Assembly (NCBI RefSeq): GCF_003703975.1
Contig: NZ_ML112622.1
Span: 125,971-189,970, forward strand
Length of the DNA: 64,000 nt
DNA from: Larkinella soli
GTDB lineage: Bacteria > Bacteroidota > Bacteroidia > Cytophagales > Spirosomataceae
Reading direction: 5' to 3'
The notes under the pieces are model-generated. The model ran no database searches, was not told the DNA's origin, and saw only the letters and a list, made by a program, of their open reading frames with translations. Positions 35,514 to 45,047 of this stretch are shown here, in pieces. Every line of letters begins with the position of its first letter. Position 1 is the stretch's first letter. Position numbers and translations under genes: made by a program.

Positions 35514-36762
35514 TGCCAGCCCGCTCGGCATCGGGTTTTACCACCGTCAGGCCAAAACCGGCGTCAGCCGGGTGGCCGAGCAGCTGGTGAAAGGGCTGGC
35601 CGGATCGGAAAAAGTGAGGCTGTCGCTGGCGGCTCCCACTCACGTGGCCGAAACCCAGCGGTATGTCCGGACCACCTTCGGAGACCGGGCGCCCCGCCTG
35701 GTTAACCCGTCGGGGGAACGGGGCTGGGCCTCGTTCGAGAATGCCCTGCTGGCTCCGTTCTCTCCGGAAAGCCTGCCGTCGAAAGTAATCCGGCAGATTT
35801 TCTACCGGAGCCGGAAGGCGCTGGGCAGCGAACAGGCACGGTTCCGACCCGAGGATTTCCCGGCCGGTTCGATCTACCATTCGCCGTTTTATGCCATTCC
35901 CGGCGCCGTCGGGCGGATGAGCCACGTGCAGAAGGTGCTGACGGTTCACGATCTGATTCCGATTCACCACCCCGAGTGGTTTCCGGCAACGGAGCGGTCC
36001 GTCCGGGATGCCTTCACGCTCCTGCCGCCGGAGGCTCAGGTAGTGACGGTGTCGGAGGCTACGAAAGCGGACTTCTGCCACTATACCGGCTTCGACCCGG
36101 GCCGGGTAACGCCCATTCATCTGGCCGCATCGAAGGATCTGTTCTATCCGGTGACGGACGCGGGCCGGGTGCAGGATACCCGCCGGCGGTTCGGGCTGGG
36201 CGACGCGCCCTATCTGCTTTGTCTGGCAACGCTCGAACCCCGCAAGAACCTCGACCACCTGATTCGGTGTTTCGTCCGGCTGGCGGAGAGCGGGGACCTG
36301 GACCGGGAGGTCCGGCTGGTGCTGGTCGGTTCCAGAGGCTGGAAGATCGACCAGATTCTGAGCGAAGTAGCCCGTAGCGAAGCGGTTCGGGCGCGGCTGG
36401 TGTTCACCGGTTTCGTGCCGGATGAGGACCTGGCCCCGCTGTATGCCGGGGCGCTGGCCTTCGTCTACCCGTCGCTTTTCGAAGGTTTCGGGCTGCCCCC
36501 GCTGGAAGCTATGCAGTGCGGCCTGCCGGTCATTACGTCGAACGTATCGTCCCTGCCGGAAGTGGTCGGCGATGCGGCCGTGCAGGTGTCTCCGACCGAT
36601 GCCGATGCGCTGGCGCAGGCCATTCTGACCGTCGTGCGGTCGGAGCCGCTGCGGAAAGACCTCGCGGCCAAAGCCGTCCGGCGGGCGCAGCAGTTCTCCT
36701 GGCAGCGGTTTACCGACGAGCATATTATTCTGTATCAAAAACTTGTCAATACGAAATCCTGA
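35497..36762 (+). CDS. GT4-family glycosyltransferase, TTG start, coupled to argG
   Basis: The 421-residue protein is a GT-B glycosyltransferase. The N-domain contains QKVLTVHDLIPIHHPEWFP. The C-domain (about 225-400) has LATLEPRKNLDHLI and the EX7E motif FEGFGLPPLEAM, the signature of retaining GT4 enzymes such as alpha-mannosyltransferases. The only suitable start is TTG at 35497 (MNIIVDASPLGIG), 17 bases inside argG; later ATGs would delete the first beta strand. Its place between argG and argC is odd: it has no known role in arginine synthesis and more likely uses the operon for expression of a surface-glycan enzyme. The sugar donor and acceptor are unknown. Confidence 0.87.
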   Translation: MNIIVDASPLGIGFYHRQAKTGVSRVAEQLVKGLAGSEKVRLSLAAPTHVAETQRYVRTTFGDRAPRLVNPSGERGWASFENALLAPFSPESLPSKVIRQIFYRSRKALGSEQARFRPEDFPAGSIYHSPFYAIPGAVGRMSHVQKVLTVHDLIPIHHPEWFPATERSVRDAFTLLPPEAQVVTVSEATKADFCHYTGFDPGRVTPIHLAASKDLFYPVTDAGRVQDTRRRFGLGDAPYLLCLATLEPRKNLDHLIRCFVRLAESGDLDREVRLVLVGSRGWKIDQILSEVARSEAVRARLVFTGFVPDEDLAPLYAGALAFVYPSLFEGFGLPPLEAMQCGLPVITSNVSSLPEVVGDAAVQVSPTDADALAQAILTVVRSEPLRKDLAAKAVRRAQQFSWQRFTDEHIILYQKLVNTKS

Positions 36763-36807
36763 GTCGTTCGAGCCGGCAGGCCGGACGGAAAGGTTTCAGC
36801 ATTTATT

Positions 36808-37791
36808 ATGGATCAGATTACTGTTGGAATTATCGGCGGAGCCGGTTACACGGGCGGAGAACTGCTTCGCATCCTGATCAACCACCCGTACGTTCGCTTT
36901 GCCTTCGTACACAGCAAAAGCCAGGCGGGCAAACCCGTTCATGCGACCCATACCGATCTGCTCGGAGACACCGATCTGCGATTTTCGGGGGAAGAAACCC
37001 GCGATCTGGTGGCCCAGCCGGGGCTTTCGGTGATCTTTCTCTGCTCCGGCCACGGCGAATCGGCCCGGTTTCTGGCCGAAAATCCCGTACCGGAAACGGT
37101 GAAGATCATCGACCTGAGCACCGACTTCCGCGACCAGTCGAACGGCTTCCTCTACGGGCTGCCCGAGCTGCAGCGGGAACGCATCCGGCCGGCCGGTAAG
37201 ATCGCTAATCCGGGCTGCTTCGCCACCAGCATCGAACTGGCCCTGCTGCCGCTGGCGGGTTCCGGTCTGCTCCGCGAGGCCGTCCACGTCAGCGCCGTCA
37301 CGGGGTCTACGGGGGCGGGCCAGGCCCTGAGCCCGACCACCCATTTCACCTGGCGCAATAACAACTTTTCCATCTATAAGGCCTTTACGCACCAGCACCT
37401 GAAGGAAATCCGGATGAGCCTGACGACGCTTCAGGCCGGTTTCGACCAGGCCGTCAACTTCATACCGTACCGGGGCGACTTCACGCGCGGCATCATGGCC
37501 AACGTATACACGCCTTTTGCGGGCAGTCTGGAAGAGGCTCACCGGCTGTACCATGACTATTACGGCACCCATCCGTTTACCCACCTGAGCGACGCGCCGA
37601 TCGACCTCAAGCAGGTCGTCAATACCAACAAATGCCTGCTGCATCTGGAAAAGCACGAAGGTCAGCTGCTGATCACCAGCATCATCGACAACCTGACCAA
37701 AGGAGCATCCGGGCAGGCGGTGCAGAATATGAACCTGATGTTCGGATTGCCGGAGGATGCCGGTCTGCGGCTGAAGGCCCCCGCTTTCTGA
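36808..37791 (+). CDS. argC: N-acetyl-gamma-glutamyl-phosphate reductase (ArgC)
   Basis: ArgC reduces the acyl-glutamyl phosphate to the semialdehyde in arginine synthesis. The 327-residue protein has the Rossmann motif VGIIGGAGYTGGELLRIL, LSTDFR, and catalytic Cys137 in IANPGCFATSIEL. PYRGDFTRGIMANVYTPF and the C-terminal NLTKGASGQAVQNMNLMFG match the family closely. It follows the glycosyltransferase by 45 bases and is the last arginine gene of the cluster in this window; argD, argB and the carbamoyltransferase are elsewhere. Confidence 0.95.
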   Translation: MDQITVGIIGGAGYTGGELLRILINHPYVRFAFVHSKSQAGKPVHATHTDLLGDTDLRFSGEETRDLVAQPGLSVIFLCSGHGESARFLAENPVPETVKIIDLSTDFRDQSNGFLYGLPELQRERIRPAGKIANPGCFATSIELALLPLAGSGLLREAVHVSAVTGSTGAGQALSPTTHFTWRNNNFSIYKAFTHQHLKEIRMSLTTLQAGFDQAVNFIPYRGDFTRGIMANVYTPFAGSLEEAHRLYHDYYGTHPFTHLSDAPIDLKQVVNTNKCLLHLEKHEGQLLITSIIDNLTKGASGQAVQNMNLMFGLPEDAGLRLKAPAF

Positions 37792-37956
37792 CCCCGGCGA
37801 AAACCGCAACCGCCCTGATTGGTTAGGCTTTTGAACGGGAATCCGGTGAAAGGCCATGAAATTCGGGTCATGATCCGACTATTTGCGGACCTGAAAGCGT
37901 TTACCGATTGAGGTTCCAAGTTTTATCTTATTTTTACAGAAAAACATTATAAACCT

Positions 37957-39663
37957 ATGGCAACCACTTCGGCAGCTAAACCGTACCCCTGGCTAAAATT
38001 CTATCCGAAAGGTGTTCCGTACGAAATAAATCCCGATATCTTTTCTTCCCTGGTCGAGATGATGGAGGACGGCTTTCGTCGCTTTGCCGACCAGCCGGCC
38101 TACTCCTGCATGGGGAAAGTGCTGACCTTTCGGGAAATGGACGAACTATCCAGGCAGTTTGCCTCCTACCTTCAGAACGACCTGAAGCTTCAGAAAGGCG
38201 ACCGCGTCGCCATCCAGATGCCCAACCTGCTGCAATATCCGGTCGCCATTTTCGGTATCCTGCGGGCGGGGATGGTGGTGGCCAATACCAATCCGCTGTA
38301 TACTCCGCGCGAGATGCAGCATCAGTTCAAGGACTCGGGGGCTAAAGCCATCATCATTCTGTCGAACTTCGCGCACAATCTGCAGAAGATTATCGACCAG
38401 ACGGACATCCAACACGTGATCGTCACGCAGATCGGCGATCTTCTGGGATTCCCCAAGAAGCTGATCGTCAACGCGGTAGTGAAATATGTAAAGAAGATGG
38501 TTCCCGACTACCAGCTGCCGCAGGCGGTTTCGTTCGCCGATGCCCTGAGCCGCGGCAGCCGGACCGCCCCGCAGCCGGTCAAAGTGACCGGTCAGGACCT
38601 GGCCTTCATCCAGTATACCGGCGGTACGACGGGTGTCTCTAAAGGCGCCATGCTGTCGCACCGGAACATCGTGGCCAATGTGGAAGCCATGAGCCTCTGG
38701 ATGTTTTCCAGCAAAAAAACGGACGACCAGGACGTTATCGTAGCCGCGCTTCCGCTGTATCATATCTATGCCCTGACGGTGAATGCGCTTTCCGCCCTGA
38801 GGAGCGGAGCCATGAACCTGCTCATTACCAACCCCCGGGATATGAACGCGTTCATCGACGACCTGAAGAAAAACCGGTTCACCATCTTCGTCGGTCTGAA
38901 CACGCTCTACAACGGCCTGCTCAACAACCCGAGAATTAACGAGGTGGATTTCAGCCATATGCGAATCTCCTCGGCGGGCGGGATGGCCCTACAGACGGCC
39001 GTAGCCGAACGCTGGCAGAAACTGACCGGGATGCTGATCGCCGAAGGCTACGGCCTGTCGGAAACCTCGCCGGTGCTTTCCTCCAACCCCTGCGACGGCA
39101 CGGCCCGCCTGGGAACGATCGGCGTGCCTTTTCCCAGTACCGAACTGAAGATCATGCAGGAAGACGGCACGGAAGCTCCGCTCGGGACGCCCGGCGAACT
39201 CTGGGCCCGCGGCCCGCAGGTCTTTCCCGGCTATTTCAATCGCCCGGACGAAACCGCCAAAGTCATGGAAGGGGAATGGTTCAAAACCGGTGACATCGCC
39301 GTGATGGACGAAGACGGCTTTTTCCGGATCGTCGACCGGAAGAAGGACATGATCCTGGTCTCGGGCTTCAACGTCTATCCGAACGAAATCGAAGACGTGA
39401 TCGCGAAGTGCCCGGGTGTGGCGGAAGTAGCCTGCATCGGCGTGCCGGACGAGAAATCGACCGAGGCCGTCAAGGTGTTCGTCGTCAAGAAGGACCCGGA
39501 TCTGACGGCGGAAAACATCCTGAGCTACTGCCGGGAAAACCTGACCAACTACAAACGACCGCGACACATCGAGTTTCGGGCCGAGCTGCCCAAAACCAAT
39601 GTCGGCAAGATCCTCCGCCGGAGTCTGCGCGACGAGGAACTGGCCAGGCTGAACGGGAAGTAA
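37957..39663 (+). CDS. fadD: Long-chain acyl-CoA ligase (AMP-forming)
   Basis: The 568-residue enzyme activates fatty acids to acyl-CoA via an acyl-adenylate. It shows the ANL signatures: the P-loop YTGGTTGVSKGAMLSHRN, the A5 region EGYGLSETSP, the A7/A8 motifs WFKTGDIAVMDEDGFFRIV and RKKDMILVSGFNVYP, and the C-terminal catalytic lysine in PKTNVGKILRRSLR. It is of FadD length and has no membrane segment. It is monocistronic and ends at a strong hairpin. Confidence 0.92.
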   Translation: MATTSAAKPYPWLKFYPKGVPYEINPDIFSSLVEMMEDGFRRFADQPAYSCMGKVLTFREMDELSRQFASYLQNDLKLQKGDRVAIQMPNLLQYPVAIFGILRAGMVVANTNPLYTPREMQHQFKDSGAKAIIILSNFAHNLQKIIDQTDIQHVIVTQIGDLLGFPKKLIVNAVVKYVKKMVPDYQLPQAVSFADALSRGSRTAPQPVKVTGQDLAFIQYTGGTTGVSKGAMLSHRNIVANVEAMSLWMFSSKKTDDQDVIVAALPLYHIYALTVNALSALRSGAMNLLITNPRDMNAFIDDLKKNRFTIFVGLNTLYNGLLNNPRINEVDFSHMRISSAGGMALQTAVAERWQKLTGMLIAEGYGLSETSPVLSSNPCDGTARLGTIGVPFPSTELKIMQEDGTEAPLGTPGELWARGPQVFPGYFNRPDETAKVMEGEWFKTGDIAVMDEDGFFRIVDRKKDMILVSGFNVYPNEIEDVIAKCPGVAEVACIGVPDEKSTEAVKVFVVKKDPDLTAENILSYCRENLTNYKRPRHIEFRAELPKTNVGKILRRSLRDEELARLNGK

Positions 39664-39680
39664 AAAATTTAGTGGCACTG

Positions 39681-39715
39681 AACCAGCCCGCCCGGTCGAA
39701 CCGGGCGGGCTGGTT
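39681..39715. terminator. Perfect 16-bp hairpin between convergent genes
   Basis: AACCAGCCCGCCCGGT (39681-39696), loop CGA, and the exact complement (39700-39715) form an unusually stable stem between fadD and the convergent LytTR gene. There is no T-run on the plus side, while on the minus strand a T-rich stretch follows about 10 bases later. It probably stops both transcripts. Confidence 0.7.
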
Positions 39716-39720
39716 GGTTC

Positions 39721-40167
39721 TCAGGCGGTGGCGTAGAACGCCGTCAGCGGGAGCAGTTCCTGCTGAAACTGGCTGACCACCTTCAAAAACTGACCGGCCT
39801 TCCGGCGCGAGACTTCGAGGTCTACGCCGTTGGTCAGGCTGATCATCATGTTTTTATCGGGATGGATTTCCTGCAGATACAGCAGATTGATGATGTTTTT
39901 CTTGTGAGGCCGCACAAAGATTTCGGACGGCAGACGGCCCTCCAGCTTCTTCAGCGTGAGCGAAACGATCAATTGCGTTCCGTCGCTGAAATGCAGAACC
40001 GTGTAGTTCCCTTCCCCTTCCAGCCGGACGATTCGATAAACCGGCACCCTCTTTCTCTGCCCCCAGAAAGGTAATACCACATCCGGTAAATTCAGATGAC
40101 GGGTCAGCGCCTGCAGTTGATTCTCTGAGTAACTGCTTCGCGGATTGTAGTATAACTGTAGTTTCAT
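39721..40167 (-). CDS. Stand-alone LytTR DNA-binding regulator
   Basis: The 148-residue protein has a LytTR domain (about 42-140) with VYRIVRLEGEGNYTVLHFSD, the conserved FVRPHKKNIINLLYLQEI and VSRRKAGQFLKVV. The first 40 residues are a short lead without a receiver domain, so it is not a normal two-component response regulator. Such short LytTR proteins often pair with a membrane protein or autoregulate; no partner is adjacent. The 237-base AT-rich region upstream (40168-40404) is shared with the divergent cysM gene and may contain its binding sites (inference). Confidence 0.87.
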   Translation of the reverse strand: MKLQLYYNPRSSYSENQLQALTRHLNLPDVVLPFWGQRKRVPVYRIVRLEGEGNYTVLHFSDGTQLIVSLTLKKLEGRLPSEIFVRPHKKNIINLLYLQEIHPDKNMMISLTNGVDLEVSRRKAGQFLKVVSQFQQELLPLTAFYATA

Positions 40168-40404
40168 AATTTGTGCGGGTGTAGATGTTTAAGTTGGAAA
40201 GAGCGGTTAAATATTACTAAACATTAAATAAAAAACAATAAATACCTACTAATTTGTAACCACTTTGCTAAAATAATTTACAAAAAATACGCCTGTCCGA
40301 TTTAAAGCCCTTCTTCAGGATTTTCCGACCGGTTTTAAGAGAATTGCAACTTTGACCGGACGCCCCGCGTTTGAGCCTTTAACCGTATTATTTCTTCATT
40401 TTCC

Positions 40405-41289
40405 ATGGCAACCTTATTAGACTTTGTCGGCAATACGCCGTTGGTAGAGCTTAACCGTCTGAATCCGAATCCCGCCGTTAAACTGTATGGCAAAATGGAA
40501 GGCCAAAATCCCGGCGGCAGCGTCAAGGATCGCCCGGCCCTGAACATGATTAAAGGGGCCATCGACCGGGGCGAACTGAAACCGGGCATGAAACTCATCG
40601 AAGCCACCAGCGGCAATACCGGTATTGCTCTTGCCATGATTGCCCGCCTTTACAACGTTGAAATTGAGCTGGTTCTACCCCAGAACTCCACCCGGGAGCG
40701 CGTCCTGACGATGCAGGCTTACGGCGCGAAAGTGACCCTGCTCGAATCGATGGAAAGCGCCCGGGACTACGCCGAGGCTCAGGTGGAAAAGGGGGGCTAC
40801 TTTCTGCTAAATCAGTTCGCCAACCCGGATAATTACCTAGCGCACTACCGTACCACCGGCCCCGAAATCTGGCGGGATACTCAGGGGAAAATTACTCATT
40901 TCGTTTCTTCCATGGGAACCACCGGCACCATCATGGGAACCTCCCGGTATCTGAAGGAGCAGAACCCCGGGGTGCAGATCGTGGGCTGCCAGCCGTCCGA
41001 AGGCTCCCAGATTCCGGGCATCCGGAAATGGCCGGAGGAGTACCTGCCCAAAATTTTCGACCCCAGCCGCGTCGACCGGACCATCGAGGTATCGCAGGAC
41101 GATGCCACCGAAATGACCCGCCGGCTGGCCCGCGAGGAAGGCGTTTTTGCGGGAATGAGCAGCGGAGGGTCCGTGCATGCCGCCCTGAAACTGATCGAAG
41201 AACTGGAAGAGGGCGTCGTCGTGTGCATCATCTGCGACCGGGGCGACCGCTATCTGTCCTCCGATTTATTTAACCAGGAAGGTCTTTGA
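40405..41289 (+). CDS. cysM: Cysteine synthase B (O-acetylserine sulfhydrylase, CysM type)
   Basis: The 294-residue PLP enzyme makes cysteine from O-acetylserine and sulfide or thiosulfate. [14 protein letters not shown] is the family opening; [11 protein letters not shown] carries the PLP lysine (Lys41). [12 protein letters not shown] and [17 protein letters not shown] are substrate and phosphate loops, and [17 protein letters not shown] ends the fold. Its short length and the KDRPA motif favour CysM over CysK. Its stop region overlaps the promoter of pyrD. Confidence 0.93.
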   Translation: MATLLDFVGNTPLVELNRLNPNPAVKLYGKMEGQNPGGSVKDRPALNMIKGAIDRGELKPGMKLIEATSGNTGIALAMIARLYNVEIELVLPQNSTRERVLTMQAYGAKVTLLESMESARDYAEAQVEKGGYFLLNQFANPDNYLAHYRTTGPEIWRDTQGKITHFVSSMGTTGTIMGTSRYLKEQNPGVQIVGCQPSEGSQIPGIRKWPEEYLPKIFDPSRVDRTIEVSQDDATEMTRRLAREEGVFAGMSSGGSVHAALKLIEELEEGVVVCIICDRGDRYLSSDLFNQEGL

Positions 41290-41316
41290 GACCTTGCGGG
41301 TTGGGTCGTACCTTTG
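41285..41316 (+). promoter_or_regulatory. Promoter of pyrD (TTTG-N20-TACCTTTG)
   Basis: TTTG at 41285-41288 and TACCTTTG at 41309-41316 are 20 bases apart, an exact match to the Bacteroidota consensus. The -33 box overlaps the last codons of cysM. The ATG of pyrD lies 4 bases after the -7 box, so the expected start of transcription falls at or next to the start codon and the mRNA would be nearly leaderless. Confidence 0.65.
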
Positions 41317-41320
41317 CGTC

Positions 41321-42358
41321 ATGTACAAGCGTATCCTCCTGCCCCTTCTTTTTCGCTTCGACGCCGAGCAGATTCACCATTTCGTCACTTCGCTTTTAAA
41401 ATTTACGCTCGCCATACCCGGATTCCGCTGGCTGACCCGCCGATTGTTCACCTTCGAGAACCCGCGGCTGGAGCGGGAGGTCTTCGGAATCCGGTTTGCC
41501 AACCCCGTGGGGCTGGCGGCCGGTTTCGATAAAAACGCCGACCTCGTCGACGAACTGGCCTGCCTCGGATTCGGCTTCATTGAAATCGGCACGGTGACCC
41601 CCCGCCCCCAGCCCGGCAACGACCGGCCCCGGCTGTTCCGGCTGAAGGCCGATCAGGGTCTCATCAACCGCATGGGTTTCAACAACAAAGGCTCCAGGGT
41701 CGCTGCCGAACGACTGCGCCGACGGCAGTCGAGGGTCATCATCGGGGGAAACATCGGCAAAAACAAAGTCACACCCAACGAAAACGCCCTGGACGACTAT
41801 CTGGTCGCCTTCCATGACCTGTTCGAGGTGGTCGACTATTTTGTGGTCAACGTCAGCTCGCCCAATACGCCCGGCCTGCGCGATCTTCAGGAGAAGGGCC
41901 CGCTGACGGCCCTTCTTCAGCGGCTTCAGGACGAAAACCACCGGAAGCCGGCCCCCAAACCCATTCTGCTCAAGATTGCTCCCGACCTGACCGACAGCCA
42001 GCTGGACGACATCATCGACATCGTGAAGACGACCGGCATCGCGGGGGTGATCGCCACCAACACGACCATCAGCCGGGAGAACCTGACCACCGACCGGGCG
42101 GCCGTCGAGGCCATCGGCGCGGGCGGGGTCAGCGGGCAGCCGCTCCGGCAGCGATCGACCGAGGTGATTCGTTACCTTTGCCGGCAGTCAGGCAATGCCT
42201 TTCCCGTCATTGGGGTGGGCGGTATCGCCACTGCCGGGGATGCGCTCGAAAAGCTACGGGCCGGGGCCAGCCTGGTTCAGATCTACACCGGCTTCATCTA
42301 CGAAGGCCCGTCGTTAGCTAAACAGATTTGCAAAACTTTGTCAGAAAAGGTAGCTTAA
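41321..42358 (+). CDS. pyrD: Dihydroorotate dehydrogenase, quinone type (PyrD, class 2)
   Basis: PyrD oxidises dihydroorotate to orotate and passes electrons to membrane quinone. The 345-residue protein has the class 2 N-terminal helical extension ([19 protein letters not shown]), the FMN site ([19 protein letters not shown]), and the catalytic serine region [16 protein letters not shown] (about 175-190). It ends with [20 protein letters not shown] and [14 protein letters not shown] chose ATG 41321 because the in-frame start 27 bases earlier lies inside the promoter. ftsK follows 19 bases after the stop. Confidence 0.95.
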   Translation: MYKRILLPLLFRFDAEQIHHFVTSLLKFTLAIPGFRWLTRRLFTFENPRLEREVFGIRFANPVGLAAGFDKNADLVDELACLGFGFIEIGTVTPRPQPGNDRPRLFRLKADQGLINRMGFNNKGSRVAAERLRRRQSRVIIGGNIGKNKVTPNENALDDYLVAFHDLFEVVDYFVVNVSSPNTPGLRDLQEKGPLTALLQRLQDENHRKPAPKPILLKIAPDLTDSQLDDIIDIVKTTGIAGVIATNTTISRENLTTDRAAVEAIGAGGVSGQPLRQRSTEVIRYLCRQSGNAFPVIGVGGIATAGDALEKLRAGASLVQIYTGFIYEGPSLAKQICKTLSEKVA

Positions 42359-42377
42359 AGCAGTTTTCAATAACAGA

Positions 42378-44921
42378 ATGGCTCAACCCACTAACCGACA
42401 AAACTCAATTCGGAACGAGCGAGCGAAGGCGCGGGCTTCGGCGGTTTCGATTAACTGGACTGCCTGGCAAACCGACCGCCGGTCTCAACTGGCCTTCGGC
42501 GGATTGCTTCTTTTTTTAGCGGTGGGGCTGACGGTCGCTTTCGTGTCGTATCTGCTGACCGGACCGGCCGACCAGAGCGTTCTCGATACGGTCACCACCA
42601 CGCCCCTGCGCGAATCCGGCGCCGAAACCCGCAACTGGCTTGGCGTACTCGGCGCGTTCGTGGCTCACATTTTCATCTTCCGCTGGTTCGGGATTGCCGC
42701 CCTCGGCCTGCCGATCATCCTGTTTCTGGCCGGTATCAAACTGGCTTTCGGCTGGGAGCTGCTGCCCCTGGCCCGAACCACCAAAGCGGTGCTGTTCTAC
42801 ATGGCCTGGGTCAGCATGCTGACGGGCTACATCGTGCTGGCGACGGAGTCCGTCGGGCGGGGCAGCGTCTGGTGCGGGGGCCTGGGCTACGAATTCAATG
42901 CGATTCTGTACAGCCTGATCGGCTGGGGCGGCATTGCCGTCATCGGCTTTGCGCTGTTCCTGTTCCTGGTCTATTTTTACAGCATCACCTCCCTCCCCTC
43001 CTTCTCGATGACGCCCAGGTCCCGGTCCTATGATCCGCAGGCCGGCGGGGTGGCGGAAGAACCGGACGACGAGGAGGATGACGATGATATTGAAGACTTC
43101 ATCGACGTAAAACCGCCCACGGTCAACGGGGTTCCCAGGCCGGAACAACCTCCGGTCGAAACGGCCCCGATTGAACCCGTGAACGGTCATGCGGCCACGC
43201 TCGATCTGAGTCCGAAACCGGAAACGCCCCGGATCGAAAAAGCCAACGGCAACGGATTGCCCTCGAAACTGCCGCTTACCCTTACCATCGAGGATACTTC
43301 AGCCGTGGTCCCGGAAGCCGGCGAGGAAACGGAAACGGCCGCCCCCGTGGCCGAACCCTACGCCGGCCCGACCGATGAGGTGGATGAGGACGCCCTGAAA
43401 CTGCATGGGCTCTACGACCCGACGCTCGATCTGCCCAAATACCTGTTCCCCACCATCGAACTGCTGACCGAATACCCGGAGAATCAGAAAGCGCAGGTGT
43501 CGGCGGAAGAACTGGAAGCCAACAAGGACCGGATCGTTGAAACGCTTCAGAACTACGGCATTACCATCGACAGCATCAAGGCAACCATCGGCCCGACGGT
43601 GACGCTGTATGAAATCGTGCCCTCGGCGGGGGTGCGGATCTCCAAGATCAAAAGCCTGGAAGACGACATCGCCCTGAACCTCTCGGCGCTCGGCATCCGG
43701 ATCATCGCGCCCATGCCCGGAAAAGGAACCATCGGGATCGAGGTGCCGAACAAAAACCGGGAGATGGTGGCGATGCGGTCGGTGATTACCTCTGAAAAGT
43801 TCGCCAAGAGCAACTTCGAGCTGCCGGTGGTACTCGGAAAAACCATATCCAACGAAATCTACGTCGCCGACCTCGCCAAAATGCCGCACCTGCTGATGGC
43901 CGGGGCGACGGGTCAGGGGAAATCCGTGGGTCTGAACGTACTGCTGACCTCGCTGATCTACCGCAAACACCCTTCTCAGCTCAAACTGGTGCTGGTGGAC
44001 CCGAAAAAGGTGGAACTGACGCTGTTCAACAAGCTGGAAAGGCACTTCCTGGCCAAGCTGCCCGACAGCGACGAGCCCATCATTACGGACACGAAAAAGG
44101 TAGTCAATACGCTTAATTCGCTGTGTATCGAGATGGACAACCGGTATAATCTGCTGAAAGACGCGCAGTGCCGGAATCTGAAAGAATATAACGCCAAGTT
44201 TATCCAGCGCCGGCTGAACCCCGAAAAAGGGCACCGGTTCCTGCCGTATATCGTGCTGATCATCGACGAGCTGGCCGACCTGATGATGACGGCCGGGAAA
44301 GAGGTCGAGCAACCCATTGCCCGGATGGCGCAGCTGGCCCGGGCCATCGGCATTCACCTCGTGGTGGCGACGCAGCGGCCTTCCGTCAACGTCATTACCG
44401 GTCTGATCAAGGCCAACTTCCCGGCCCGGCTTTCCTTCAAGGTAACCTCCAAGATCGACTCCCGGACCATTCTGGACACCGGCGGAGCCGAACAACTGGT
44501 CGGGATGGGGGATATGCTGTTTTCGTCCAATTCCGATATCGTCCGGCTGCAATGCCCCTTCGTGGATACCAACGAGATCGAAGAACTCTGTGATTTTGTG
44601 GGCGGTCAGCGCGGCTACGATTCGGCCTACGTGCTTCCGGAGTTTGCCGGCGACGATGCGGGCAACGGCGAGGAGAAGGAGATCGACCTCGAAAACCGGG
44701 ATCCGATGTTCGATGATGCCGCCCGCCTGGTGGTCGTTCACCAGCAGGGAAGCACTTCGCTCATCCAGCGCCGTCTCAAGCTGGGTTACAACCGCGCCGG
44801 CCGCCTGATCGACCAGCTCGAAGCCGCCGGAATCGTTGGCCCCTTCGAGGGCAGTAAAGCCCGTGAAGTGCTCGTCCAGGACCCGCAGGTTCTGGAGGAA
44901 ATGTTAAAGTCTCTTAATTGA
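42378..44921 (+). CDS. ftsK: DNA translocase FtsK
   Basis: FtsK sits at the division septum and pumps chromosome DNA. The 847-residue protein has four to five N-terminal membrane helices (about 35-205) and an acidic/proline-rich linker (starting EEPDDEEDDDDIEDFID, to about 340). The alpha/beta motor domain carries Walker A GATGQGKSVGLN and Walker B VLIIDELADLMM. The C-terminal gamma winged helix (about 775-845, GSTSLIQRRLKLGYNRAGRL) normally reads KOPS sites. All parts are present and uninterrupted. It probably shares the pyrD mRNA; the LolA-like gene follows with its own promoter. Confidence 0.96.
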   Translation: MAQPTNRQNSIRNERAKARASAVSINWTAWQTDRRSQLAFGGLLLFLAVGLTVAFVSYLLTGPADQSVLDTVTTTPLRESGAETRNWLGVLGAFVAHIFIFRWFGIAALGLPIILFLAGIKLAFGWELLPLARTTKAVLFYMAWVSMLTGYIVLATESVGRGSVWCGGLGYEFNAILYSLIGWGGIAVIGFALFLFLVYFYSITSLPSFSMTPRSRSYDPQAGGVAEEPDDEEDDDDIEDFIDVKPPTVNGVPRPEQPPVETAPIEPVNGHAATLDLSPKPETPRIEKANGNGLPSKLPLTLTIEDTSAVVPEAGEETETAAPVAEPYAGPTDEVDEDALKLHGLYDPTLDLPKYLFPTIELLTEYPENQKAQVSAEELEANKDRIVETLQNYGITIDSIKATIGPTVTLYEIVPSAGVRISKIKSLEDDIALNLSALGIRIIAPMPGKGTIGIEVPNKNREMVAMRSVITSEKFAKSNFELPVVLGKTISNEIYVADLAKMPHLLMAGATGQGKSVGLNVLLTSLIYRKHPSQLKLVLVDPKKVELTLFNKLERHFLAKLPDSDEPIITDTKKVVNTLNSLCIEMDNRYNLLKDAQCRNLKEYNAKFIQRRLNPEKGHRFLPYIVLIIDELADLMMTAGKEVEQPIARMAQLARAIGIHLVVATQRPSVNVITGLIKANFPARLSFKVTSKIDSRTILDTGGAEQLVGMGDMLFSSNSDIVRLQCPFVDTNEIEELCDFVGGQRGYDSAYVLPEFAGDDAGNGEEKEIDLENRDPMFDDAARLVVVHQQGSTSLIQRRLKLGYNRAGRLIDQLEAAGIVGPFEGSKAREVLVQDPQVLEEMLKSLN

Positions 44922-44973
44922 AAACCGGCCCGGACCGCTTAACCTTTTTTCCCTAAACTTTTTCCCCTAAAAA

Positions 44974-45004
44974 TTGTCTGAATACAAAACGGTCAGCAAT
45001 TTTG
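44974..45004 (+). promoter_or_regulatory. Candidate promoter of the LolA-like gene (TTG-N20-CAATTTTG)
   Basis: TTG at 44974-44976 and CAATTTTG at 44997-45004 are spaced by 20 bases. The -7 box has C in place of the first T, so the match is good but not perfect. Confidence 0.42.
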
Positions 45005-45047
45005 CGGCCTGTTTTGGTGAGCAAAAGATTCAGAAAAGAAAGAACAC

